6,215 nucleotides of DNA, taken from Moraxellaceae bacterium. Its GTDB lineage: Bacteria > Pseudomonadota > Gammaproteobacteria > Pseudomonadales > Ketobacteraceae. The position numbers and the translations under genes are program-made. The stretch covers positions 1 to 6,215 of the forward strand of contig NVVG01000064.1 in assembly GCA_002402125.1 (NCBI GenBank), in the 5' to 3' direction. Under the pieces are notes generated by a model. The model saw only the letters and a list, made by a program, of their open reading frames with translations. It searched no databases and was not told the origin of the DNA. This document shows, piece after piece, positions 1 through 6,215 of the stretch (position 1 is its first letter; every line of letters starts with the position of its first letter).

Positions 1-14
1 TAAGTTTTACTCAT
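1..14 (-). CDS. Start of a second downstream frame (MSKT...), runs off the left edge
   Basis: An ATG at 14-12 overlaps the TGA of the preceding small frame (ATGA, 4-base overlap) and reads Met-Ser-Lys-Thr before the window ends; the next codon begins TA. It could be a separate, coupled gene, or the continuation of the same immunity gene in the -1 frame. Only four codons are visible, so product and length are unknown. Confidence 0.25.
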
Positions 15-151
15 TTTTTTATCAGCACCAAATCAAAGTCCATACAACTTTCAAACGTAACATTCCAGCGATACGTCCAACTTCCATTCGTTAACCTTTC
101 ACCTTTCGAAAAAGGTATGGACTTAATCTTAATCGACTCATACTTTTCCAT
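11..151 (-). CDS. Small 46-residue ORF at the immunity-gene position (possibly 5' part of a frameshifted immunity gene)
   Basis: ATG at 151-149 opens a 46-codon frame ending in TGA at 13-11. It begins 4 bases after the toxin stop codon, with a weak GGG (161-159) as a possible ribosome site. An alternative in-frame ATG at 163-161 overlaps the toxin gene end (ATGGGTAG) and would add four residues, MGRY. Either start implies translational coupling with the effector gene. The protein starts MEKYESIKIK and includes NGSWTYRWNVTFES, an alternating pattern suggesting beta strands; no signal peptide or membrane segment is seen. I do not recognise the family. Position directly after an Rhs toxin suggests the cognate immunity protein, but 46 residues is short for one. 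The frame ends in a run of seven A's and may continue in the -1 frame. Confidence 0.5.
   Translation of the reverse strand: MEKYESIKIKSIPFSKGERLTNGSWTYRWNVTFESCMDFDLVLIKK
14..20 (-). other. Seven-A run, possible -1 slippage site
   Basis: On the minus strand the small frame ends ATA AAA AAA TGA, so the heptamer A-AAA-AAA sits in the phase used by -1 slippery sites. A -1 shift here would bypass the TGA and enter the ATG-AGT-AAA-ACT frame. Equally, one missing A in the genome or the assembly would give the same picture. Any downstream stimulatory structure would be outside the window. Confidence 0.35.
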
Positions 152-155
152 ATAT

Positions 156-3100
156 CTACCCATCTAAAGGAACATGAAATAACCTAGCTTCCATATTTAA
201 CACATCAAAAGATGCAGGTAAAAACACGTGTTCGTCTGGATGACTTGTATGCATACCTGGTGGCGTACCTACCTTTACTTGCCCATTCGACGCAAGTTTA
301 TTATACGTACTTTCTTGTATTTCCATCACAATTAGAGAGTTTGGACTATTTGGATGCTTGCTTCCAGCCCATCCTGCAGCTGCATGAACCCCATTATCAC
401 TACTATCAAAATTATCAAATTGATGCGCCATGAAAGAACCTTCGGTATGAGTACCGGTTTGAGCAGCTATCGCCCTATCGCCAACTAATCCTTTCTTCAT
501 TATATTTTCGGCATTTGAAGTAGATGTACCATGAACAAACTTTAAAGTTATATCTGGAGAACAGTCTTTTGCTGTAAGTCCAAAAGGATCAATCCAACTG
601 ACAGGATTTGATACATATTTATAATTGTTTGCCCCTCCACTTAAACCAATGGGGTCTTGATTAACAAACCTTGCAGTCCCCGGATCATAATATCGATGCC
701 GATTATAATGCAGCCCACTCTCTTCATCAAAATACTGCCCCTGGAACCGCAGATTATTCTCTACATAATCAACGTCTTTTAACGCCAAGTTGCCATAGGC
801 TTTGTATTGTACTGACCACACAATACCACCTTTTTGGTTGGTAATCTCTTGTGGTGTGCCCAGATGATCCAAATGATAGTGGAATATTTGACCATTTTTG
901 ACTTGTGCTAGCGGCCTAAAACTTTCTGGTTCGTATAAATACAACTTTTCGCTGCTGTTGCGGTTCTCTGATAACAATACATCGCCGTTCCAGAGAAATG
1001 CTGTTTTTCCGAACTCATCCACTTTCTCTGTGCGGCGCCCCAGGGCGTCATACCGGTATCGAGTTGTTTGGTTACCTCGTTGAATGCTTTTTAATTGGTT
1101 TTGGCTATTATAACGATAGAGCGTTTCAATCTTTCCACCTTTACCTCGCGTTTCCCTGGTAAGGTTTCCGGCTGCGTCGTATTCAAATTTGCGATCACCT
1201 TGGAATTGCAGGCGATTGCCTTTTACTTGCGCGCTACCGGTTTGATCAGCCTCATTCGATGAGACTCCCAATAGATTGCCCGCAGGGTCAAACGCAAACT
1301 TTTCTTCGGCGTATGCATTAACCGCTTTTAGTCGGTCCAGTGAATCATAATGATATTCTGTGACACCTTTTTTAAAATCATCAATAACGCTCAAATTACC
1401 GGCAGTATTGTATTGATAATCACGTTGTATGACGCGCTGCTTTGATGATTGGTTGGTGCTGCGTTGCTGCGTTAACCGCCCCATCACGTCATAGTCGTAT
1501 TGGGTTGCTATATCACCTTGGGTTCTTTGGGTTTCTTGGCCTTTGATATTGCGCTGCAAACTTACGACATTCTTACCGGCAAACTCAACATTGTGCCAAC
1601 GCTGATTTCTGTCGTATTGATAACGAATAACTTTGTTGTTGGGTAATAGTGTTTCGGTACGTTTACCAAGCTCGTTATAGCGATGTTCTATCACGTGATC
1701 ATCTTGGCTTTCTTTCGCCAGCAGACCTGTCGTCGTGTATTCAAACGTCACATCGCGGCTTTGGTTTTTCGCTTGCGTCAGTTGCCCATTGGTATCATAG
1801 GAAAACTGACTAATTTCTCCATCGGGGCTGTGTTTTTCAAGCAAACGCCCCATGACATCGCGGTGAAATTCCGTTGTATGACGACCCAATGCAGCAGTTG
1901 TTTCATGTGAGCCTTCAATATGTGCGCTCAGGTGGCCTTGCGTGTTATATCGATATTGTTGCACTCGACCATCGAAGCCGATTTCTTCTACTAGGCGCTC
2001 GTTCTTATCGTACTTGAGTTCGTATAGCTCGCCTTTTTCATTGAGAAGGCCAACAAGATTTCGTTCCTTATCGTATTGGTATTCAAATACATGACCCAAT
2101 GGATCAATTTTTTGTCGCACTTGAGCCAAACCATCGTAACGGTATTGGGTTGTTCGACCCATGGCATCAGTATAGCGGGTTAGCTGGTCGTTATTGTTGT
2201 ATTCAAGGTGATGGGTATTGCCATCAGGGTAACGAATGGTTTGCACATTACCGCAAGCGTCATATCGATACTCGGTAGTTTGCGCCGTGCTTTCACCCTT
2301 TTGCGTTTCATCACCTGCCGCTATCTCAGTAACTGAGGCAATTTGATGTTGGCGATTGTATTGGTAAAGCGTGCAGTTTTCGTTGATGGATTCTTCAATC
2401 AGTTGCCCTTGATTATTCCATACCAGTTTTTTACTGGTGCCCGATGGGCCTTCGATCGCTATGGGCAATCCCATTATGTTGTATTGATATCGCGTAGTTC
2501 GCCCTTCTGGATCAATGATTTCCTCGACTAATCCCTTTTCATTATAGGTACGGGCCCAGGTACTTCCTAATGCATCGGTGACCTTAACAGGGCGATTGTC
2601 GTCATAAGCAACGTGATAGCCTCCTCCCGCCGGGTCGCGGTATTCAACAAGCTGACCATTGTCATCATAGTCGTACTGATGTACCACATCCGGAGCCTCA
2701 ATGCGCTCTATTAAGTTGCCATTATTGTCAAAGACAAAACACGTTTCTGCCCCTTCGGCATCAATCTCTTTAACAACTTTCCCATCGCCGTTGTAATGAA
2801 ATTCTTTAACTCCACCACGACTATCAATCGCCCGACTAATACGATTGTCATCATCCCACTCAAAACGATAGTTATAAATACCATCATCGCCGTACTGCTT
2901 GACACAACGAGCTTGCGGGGTGTACTGGTCCCATTCAAAATAAAAGTTAAAACCGGTTTTAAGCGTTCGCTGAGTAATAATATGATTGTTGTAGGCGTAA
3001 TGTTCGCCATGTTGATTGGCATCAACACAGGCGATCAGATCGCTGGCATCGTCATACCGATAGGTTACCAGGGGAGTAATTTCATTATCGACACCCAACT

Positions 3101-6100
3101 GATCGATTTGACGAATGCAGCCTTTTTCCCACTGAAAAATTAACGATGGGCCCCAGCTACTTTGGATGCGTGTAAGTTGCTGGGTTTCTGTCTGATAGTG
3201 AAAATCTAAACGATTCCCTGAGTTATCGATCAACGCTACCAACGGTAGCTTGGCCTCTCCCTGAAATATTCGGTCCGGCTGGCCTTCGCCAATCAAAACA
3301 AAGGATCCGCTATCAAGACAGGTTAAGCTAAGTTTCTCGGTGGCATTTTCTACTGTTGCCCCAACACTCGGTCGAGTGAAAGGAATATTCCGTCCCTCTG
3401 CATCCACATAGGCAACCATGTAACGCGTAACCTTCAGCAGCTCACTGGCTGGATGCGTCCAACCAACACCAAGGCCACGCTGCTTTGCATTGGATGTTCG
3501 GTATACCCGCTGCCATAGCAATGGCAACGGTCCGTTAAAGACAAAGTCATCTAATGTCAGTAGTTCTTCTCCGGTGACCATACTGATCGGTTCACCCTCT
3601 AAACTACATTCTTTACCTTTAGGGCAGGCTTTCCCTGTATCAGTTTTCGCTGCCTTTGAATCGCCAGGTTTATGCAACCGCTTGGGTTCTATTTCTGGCT
3701 TCAATTTATGTATTGCGTTGCTATTACTTGTCGATTTTTTCTTTAAAGGTCGACCGATATTTTTTAACCCCAAGACAATATCAGCAAGTAACTCTCCTGC
3801 CTCTTTTGCCAATCGCCCGGCTTTACCCGATAGGTTTACTGCAAGCAGTGGTGAGCCTGCCCCCATTGAAAATATCGTTATCAACAGTTCAATAACAATT
3901 GGGGCGGCTTTTCTAGTTGCATCAACTCCAGATATTGCATCCCAATAATCACCAGGAAAATCCGTTAACATATCCCATGTTTTTACATCGGCAATAAGCA
4001 GATTAATGGCTTCTGATACATCACCACCGATATCGTAGGCAGCTGCCCCGGCCTTTTCAGCCGCTTCATATTTACGCTGTATTTCACGCACATCGCCTGT
4101 CAGTATGTCTTCGACCAAATCCAGATACGCCATATTGGCTTGGTATAGACCTTTACCCACCGCACTCACAAACGAAGCTAAGTCCGTTACCATGTCCCAA
4201 CCGCCCATCATGGCAGAGCCGACATAGACCAATCCCATTTCAAATGCAGACATACTATCAGCCACAGAATTCTGCGCATCGGTACTCATCTGAGCATCTG
4301 CAACAATATTCTTCAGCGTGGTGTGTAATTGGTTTCGCAAACGTTCTAATGAGGCTTCTTCCTCTGCACGAGAAATATATTCAATTTTTACCGTACCTTT
4401 CGGCAATTGCTCTTCAAATGCCACACCCTTATCATCCAACTCCCCTTCTCTGATGCTGCCATCGGCGAGATAAAGTTTGTAAGGTTGCTGTTTTACCGGC
4501 GTTTTATGTTTATCGTCCCAAAATAGATTAAGTTTAATCCAGTCTTTTTCTTTTGATTGTTGCTTTTCTGGTGTTGCGAGTAGCGGGTCACCGACTAACT
4601 GAGTTGCATCACTGCTATCCCCTGGTGAACTATTCGCCCCATCTGATAACAATGTAATCTTGGCCCCCTTACGGTTATCAGTAACAATTTTATTTGCACC
4701 TCCGATAACAGTCATTCCCCCAGGTTTCGCAATACGTCCGGGTTTATCGTTTACCGGCAGCGTCGGATTTACGGTTTTTTGGGGTGAAGCGGACTGCGCA
4801 CCACCACCGCCGCCACCGGAGTTAATTCTCACCATGGGGCCTGTTATTGACACACCCGCAGGGCTTAAAAATAGCGTTCCAGCCCCTCCTTTAATGGTCA
4901 TACTCATGCCGCCGTCGATAACCAATTGACTGGCTGCTTTCAAGTGCGTTTGTTGCGCTTGTTGTACATGATTATTACCGCTTTTTTGGTGCATATCCTT
5001 GCTGACATTGATAGACAGTGAACCGTCTACTTTGGCATTGCGGTTACCACCTACCGATAGATGTTTGTCTTTTCCTGTACTCTCGTTTTGCTGATTCGAC
5101 ACAATATGATGATGATCTTTTTGGACTTGAATTTTTACGTCATTTTTAATGCGCATATCCAGGTCCTTTTCTGCATGCAGATAAATTTGTTCTTTGCCTT
5201 TTTTATCTTCTATACGCAATTCATTATGACCATCACCACCAGGTGAGCTGTTACTTCTAAATACCGACCGGGTTTTATTGAATGGCAGCTTCTCAGAATG
5301 TGGGCTGCTCGTATTATTAGTGCAGCCTGTCACTATGGGTCGGTCCGGGTTACCGTATTCAAATTGCACAACAACTTCTTGGCCAACGCGTGGAACTACG
5401 ATACTGCCATAGCCATTACCCGCAAAACCTTGTGCAACCCGAATCCACAAACTACTTCGATCATCCTTTCGTCCTTGACGATCCCAGTGAAACTGTACTT
5501 TGATACGCCCCATGCTGTCGGTATAGATCTCTTCTCCTACCGGCCCCACCACTAATGCGGTTTGATGGCCGCATGCGTTAGGCTTGTCAATAATCGGCAC
5601 CCGAAATGGCGTTTCATTTGGCATGGTAAAAAACGTTGCTTGGTATTCTGTACCCTGATTTGTACTGCCTTCTTCTAACGACTGTGGTTGCACTCCTTCA
5701 TGCACAACCTGCGTCAACAAATACCTGCGATTAAACGCTGCGATATTGTGCTGCTTCATTTCCAGTATTTTTCCGGGCAGCAAGCGTACACATTGTGTTT
5801 GACCTTCTCCGGTAACATTGTCAACAGATGCAGCCTCAAAGTGAATCTGCGCATAATGTTTGGCTTCATCTGGTGTTTCAAAATAACCAGGAAAACGATA
5901 ATGCTCTAACGCTCCTTCTGGATTAACTTGATGAGCTAGGTCCAGCTGGGTGTTCTTAGCCGTATAGTCTCCAATCGTTACACTATGAAGATTGTTCGCT
6001 TTCGGTGATTTAGTGCTGTGAATAAAGCTATAGATGCTCTCAGATGTTTGCACCATGCCCGTTTTTTCATGGAACTGGATCTTGGATTGTCCTGGCACTG

Positions 6101-6215
6101 GTCCAAATAGAGCGTTTCTATCTCCGATCACCATACAGTGATGATCCAGGTAATGTTCAAAGAAATAGAACAGCCCTTCCTCGCTCATTATTCTTTCAAC
6201 AAACGCCAAATCCGT
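156..6215 (-). CDS. VgrG-Rhs fusion T6SS effector with C-terminal ADP-ribosyltransferase-like toxin (5' end outside window)
   Basis: An uninterrupted frame runs from the right edge to a TAG at 158-156 and encodes at least 2019 residues. The TTG at 6209 is an internal Leu codon: Thr and Asp codons precede it in frame, and the resulting TDLAFVERIMSEEGLFYFFEH is the interior of a VgrG gp27-like domain, so about 150 residues are missing. Domains by residue: VgrG with OB fold 1-300, beta-helix needle 320-465, Gly run 465-470, linker 471-552, transthyretin-like domain 553-615, helical module 640-820, DUF6531-type 868-946, YD repeats 1050-1760, Rhs core 1776-1878, toxin 1879-2017. From family knowledge, VgrG trimers form the spike of the T6SS tube and Rhs shells enclose a self-cleaved toxin. 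I infer an antibacterial effector delivered as part of the spike. No PAAR domain or frameshift is visible. Architecture is very secure; toxin chemistry is less so. Confidence 0.95.
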   Translation of the reverse strand, partial: TDLAFVERIMSEEGLFYFFEHYLDHHCMVIGDRNALFGPVPGQSKIQFHEKTGMVQTSESIYSFIHSTKSPKANNLHSVTIGDYTAKNTQLDLAHQVNPEGALEHYRFPGYFETPDEAKHYAQIHFEAASVDNVTGEGQTQCVRLLPGKILEMKQHNIAAFNRRYLLTQVVHEGVQPQSLEEGSTNQGTEYQATFFTMPNETPFRVPIIDKPNACGHQTALVVGPVGEEIYTDSMGRIKVQFHWDRQGRKDDRSSLWIRVAQGFAGNGYGSIVVPRVGQEVVVQFEYGNPDRPIVTGCTNNTSSPHSEKLPFNKTRSVFRSNSSPGGDGHNELRIEDKKGKEQIYLHAEKDLDMRIKNDVKIQVQKDHHHIVSNQQNESTGKDKHLSVGGNRNAKVDGSLSINVSKDMHQKSGNNHVQQAQQTHLKAASQLVIDGGMSMTIKGGAGTLFLSPAGVSITGPMVRINSGGGGGGAQSASPQKTVNPTLPVNDKPGRIAKPGGMTVIGGANKIVTDNRKGAKITLLSDGANSSPGDSSDATQLVGDPLLATPEKQQSKEKDWIKLNLFWDDKHKTPVKQQPYKLYLADGSIREGELDDKGVAFEEQLPKGTVKIEYISRAEEEASLERLRNQLHTTLKNIVADAQMSTDAQNSVADSMSAFEMGLVYVGSAMMGGWDMVTDLASFVSAVGKGLYQANMAYLDLVEDILTGDVREIQRKYEAAEKAGAAAYDIGGDVSEAINLLIADVKTWDMLTDFPGDYWDAISGVDATRKAAPIVIELLITIFSMGAGSPLLAVNLSGKAGRLAKEAGELLADIVLGLKNIGRPLKKKSTSNSNAIHKLKPEIEPKRLHKPGDSKAAKTDTGKACPKGKECSLEGEPISMVTGEELLTLDDFVFNGPLPLLWQRVYRTSNAKQRGLGVGWTHPASELLKVTRYMVAYVDAEGRNIPFTRPSVGATVENATEKLSLTCLDSGSFVLIGEGQPDRIFQGEAKLPLVALIDNSGNRLDFHYQTETQQLTRIQSSWGPSLIFQWEKGCIRQIDQLGVDNEITPLVTYRYDDASDLIACVDANQHGEHYAYNNHIITQRTLKTGFNFYFEWDQYTPQARCVKQYGDDGIYNYRFEWDDDNRISRAIDSRGGVKEFHYNGDGKVVKEIDAEGAETCFVFDNNGNLIERIEAPDVVHQYDYDDNGQLVEYRDPAGGGYHVAYDDNRPVKVTDALGSTWARTYNEKGLVEEIIDPEGRTTRYQYNIMGLPIAIEGPSGTSKKLVWNNQGQLIEESINENCTLYQYNRQHQIASVTEIAAGDETQKGESTAQTTEYRYDACGNVQTIRYPDGNTHHLEYNNNDQLTRYTDAMGRTTQYRYDGLAQVRQKIDPLGHVFEYQYDKERNLVGLLNEKGELYELKYDKNERLVEEIGFDGRVQQYRYNTQGHLSAHIEGSHETTAALGRHTTEFHRDVMGRLLEKHSPDGEISQFSYDTNGQLTQAKNQSRDVTFEYTTTGLLAKESQDDHVIEHRYNELGKRTETLLPNNKVIRYQYDRNQRWHNVEFAGKNVVSLQRNIKGQETQRTQGDIATQYDYDVMGRLTQQRSTNQSSKQRVIQRDYQYNTAGNLSVIDDFKKGVTEYHYDSLDRLKAVNAYAEEKFAFDPAGNLLGVSSNEADQTGSAQVKGNRLQFQGDRKFEYDAAGNLTRETRGKGGKIETLYRYNSQNQLKSIQRGNQTTRYRYDALGRRTEKVDEFGKTAFLWNGDVLLSENRNSSEKLYLYEPESFRPLAQVKNGQIFHYHLDHLGTPQEITNQKGGIVWSVQYKAYGNLALKDVDYVENNLRFQGQYFDEESGLHYNRHRYYDPGTARFVNQDPIGLSGGANNYKYVSNPVSWIDPFGLTAKDCSPDITLKFVHGTSTSNAENIMKKGLVGDRAIAAQTGTHTEGSFMAHQFDNFDSSDNGVHAAAGWAGSKHPNSPNSLIVMEIQESTYNKLASNGQVKVGTPPGMHTSHPDEHVFLPASFDVLNMEARLFHVPLDG
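159..575 (-). other. Variable C-terminal toxin domain, predicted ADP-ribosyltransferase fold
   Basis: The 139 residues after DPFGL (1879-2017) form a separate tip. The start, LKFVHGTSTSNAENIMKKGL, has the H-G-T-x(n)-I-x-x-x-G-L signature seen in first strands of H-Y-E class ADP-ribosyltransferases and their relatives. GSFMAHQF with F1926 would be the second-motif strand, AAAGWA fits the helix after it, and DEHVFLPASFDVLN with E1993 fits the catalytic-glutamate strand. A candidate triad is H1893, F1926 and E1993. If correct, the domain would use NAD+ to modify a target-cell component; the target cannot be deduced. Alternatives with a similar HGT start are RNA 2'-phosphotransferase (KptA/Tpt1)-like folds or an unrelated NAD-acting toxin. 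The domain has no signal peptide or membrane segment, as expected for a tip released by cleavage. Confidence 0.6.
576..884 (-). other. Rhs-associated core with DPIG-(18)-DPFG autocleavage signature
   Basis: Residues 1776-1878 contain the highly conserved block HLDHLGTPQEIT, then GLHYNRHRYYDPGTARFVNQDPIGL, then NPVSWIDPFGL. D1852-P-I-G1855 and D1874-P-F-G1877 are separated by exactly 18 residues. This is the DPxG-(18)-DPxG arrangement known from Rhs effectors, in which aspartates act as an intramolecular protease and the C-terminal toxin is cut off inside the shell near the final DPxGL. Both aspartates are present, so self-cleavage close to L1878 (codon at 578-576) is expected. This block is the usual border between conserved shell and variable tip. 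Confidence 0.9.
930..3062 (-). repeat. YD/Rhs repeat array forming the toxin shell
   Basis: Residues about 1050-1760 consist of many degenerate repeats of about 20 residues around the pattern R-Y-x-Y-D-x-x-G-x-L-x-x-x-x-D-P-x-G. Clear copies include TTRYQYNIMGLPIAI, TEYRYDACGNVQTI, TTQYRYDGLAQV, TQYDYDVMGRLTQ and TEYHYDSLDRLKAV. At DNA level the array shows as recurring minus-strand 'cgatatcaatac'-like words, but the copies are too diverged to be a simple tandem repeat. In Rhs and Tc-toxin structures such repeats spiral into a hollow barrel that holds the toxin domain. No stop or frame break is seen across the array. Confidence 0.95.
3372..3608 (-). other. Rhs N-terminal segment (DUF6531-type)
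   Basis: Residues about 868-946 contain GEPISMVTGEELLTLDDF, followed by LPLLWQRVYRTS and LGVGWTHP. This is the characteristic entry into Rhs shells (usual form: G-x-P-V-x-x-x-T-G ... L-x-W-x-R-x-Y-x-S ... G-x-G-W). A cysteine pair, C862 and C868, separated by PKGKE, sits at the junction with the Lys-rich linker. In solved Rhs cages this part helps plug the base of the shell, and in some effectors a cleavage occurs near it. Whether that happens here cannot be read from the sequence. Confidence 0.85.
3750..4292 (-). other. Helical, partly hydrophobic module between spike and Rhs shell
   Basis: Residues about 640-820 are predicted by eye to be helical. They are rich in Ala, Met, Leu and Gly, with amphipathic stretches such as VYVGSAMMGGWDMV and KYEAAEKAGAAAYDIG. 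The most hydrophobic stretch is 770-791 (PIVIELLITIFSMGAGSPLLAV), just long enough to span a membrane; it is followed by a Lys-rich tail ending PLKKKSTS at about 821-828. Similar Ala/Gly-rich helical regions precede the DUF6531 segment in other large T6SS Rhs effectors. Possible roles are toxin translocation across the target inner membrane or chaperone binding. Neither role is shown by the sequence. Confidence 0.5.
4365..4553 (-). other. Transthyretin-like beta domain in the VgrG C-terminal extension
   Basis: Residues about 553-615 have the pattern of a small beta-sandwich: DWIKLNLFWD, then PYKLYLADGSIREGELDDKG, then LPKGTVKIEY. The order 'polar strand, L-x-DGS-x-x-EG-x-LD-x-x-G, then P-x-G-x-V-x-I-x-Y' is common in T6SS VgrG and effector proteins and resembles carboxypeptidase-regulatory/transthyretin-like domains. 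In some VgrG proteins such a domain docks an effector. Here the effector is in the same chain, so I infer an adaptor or spacer between needle and Rhs cage. The assignment is by pattern only. Confidence 0.65.
4800..6215 (-). other. VgrG spike region: end of gp27-like domain, gp5-like OB fold, beta-helix needle
   Basis: Residues 1-470 match the VgrG/TssI plan. The OB fold (about 217-297, near 5561-5319) carries the familiar DSMGRIKVQFHWD, SLWIRVAQ, GSIVVPRVGQEVVVQFEYG and GNPDRPIVTG blocks. Residues 320-465 follow with a repetitive beta pattern (for example NELRIEDKKGKEQIYLHAEKD), as in gp5 C-terminal/DUF2345-like needles. The segment closes with LFLSPAGVSITGP and six consecutive glycines at 465-470 (4817-4800), where VgrG proteins commonly end or join an extension. 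This part should trimerise and cap the Hcp tube. The His-rich DHHHI near residue 365 lies inside the needle, and no special role can be assigned to it. Confidence 0.95.

Noticed and set aside
101..116. Perfect hairpin ACCTTT-cgaa-AAAGGT (TTCG loop on the minus strand), considered as a terminator
   Set aside because: The stem is only 6 AT-rich pairs, no T-run follows on the transcribed strand, and it lies inside the small downstream frame.
2796..3143. Plus-strand open frame of 115 codons and the minus-strand 105-codon frame over the same stretch (2711-3028)
   Set aside because: Both lie in alternative frames of the YD-repeat array. Their residue content (runs of Ile, Thr, Val, Asn) reflects the repeat codons read out of phase, and neither shows a recognisable domain.
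3490..3948. Plus-strand open frame of 152 codons
   Set aside because: It lies antisense to the DUF6531 and helical segments of the large gene, has no recognisable family features and no convincing ribosome site; it is a shadow frame.
4660..4929. Plus-strand 89-codon frame with a proline run
   Set aside because: The proline run is simply the antisense reading of the VgrG six-glycine run; it is not a gene.
5103..5114. His-rich DHHHI near residue 365 as a metal-binding spike tip
   Set aside because: It lies in the middle of the beta-helix needle rather than at a tip, and metal binding at the T6SS tip is a property of PAAR proteins, which are not seen here.

Overview
The window holds one very large gene on the minus strand, plus the first bases of what follows it. 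The large gene fills almost everything from its stop codon at 156 to the right edge, where it is still open. It encodes a type VI secretion (T6SS) spike protein, VgrG, fused in one reading frame to an Rhs/YD-repeat shell and a C-terminal toxin. The first visible residues read T-D-L-A-F-V-E-R-I-M, which is the inside of a VgrG gp27-like domain. The first in-frame start-like codon (TTG at 6209) is therefore not the true start, and roughly 150 N-terminal residues lie beyond the window. Residue numbers below count that TTG codon as 1.

Layout along the protein, from high to low coordinates: VgrG body with OB fold and beta-helix needle ending in a six-glycine run (6215-4800); Ala/Ser/Pro/Gly-rich linker (about 4799-4554); a small transthyretin-like beta domain (about 4553-4365); a helical, partly hydrophobic module (about 4292-3750); a Rhs N-terminal DUF6531-type segment (about 3608-3372); a long YD-repeat shell (about 3062-930); the Rhs-associated core with a DPIG-(18)-DPFG autocleavage signature (884-576); and a 139-residue toxin tip (575-159) that looks like an ADP-ribosyltransferase fold. 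No PAAR-type tip domain is visible, so the VgrG itself appears to replace the usual PAAR as the carrier of the Rhs cage.

Downstream of the toxin there is a small 46-codon frame (151-11) in the position of the cognate immunity gene. It stops at a run of seven A's, where its TGA overlaps an ATG that opens a second frame running off the left edge (1-14). This may be two coupled genes, a programmed frameshift, or one immunity gene broken by a homopolymer indel. By hand count, GC falls from about 45% in a sample of the Rhs shell to about 41% in the toxin and about 35% in the last 150 bases, as expected where toxin/immunity cassettes are exchanged.

The organism is most likely a T6SS-bearing Gram-negative proteobacterium, probably a gammaproteobacterium of moderate GC. 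This rests on protein architecture and composition only; no species is recognised. Working model: the spike is fired into a neighbouring cell, the Rhs shell carries the self-cleaved toxin, and the downstream product protects the producer. There are no rRNA, tRNA, CRISPR or insertion-sequence signals, and no convincing promoter or terminator in the window.
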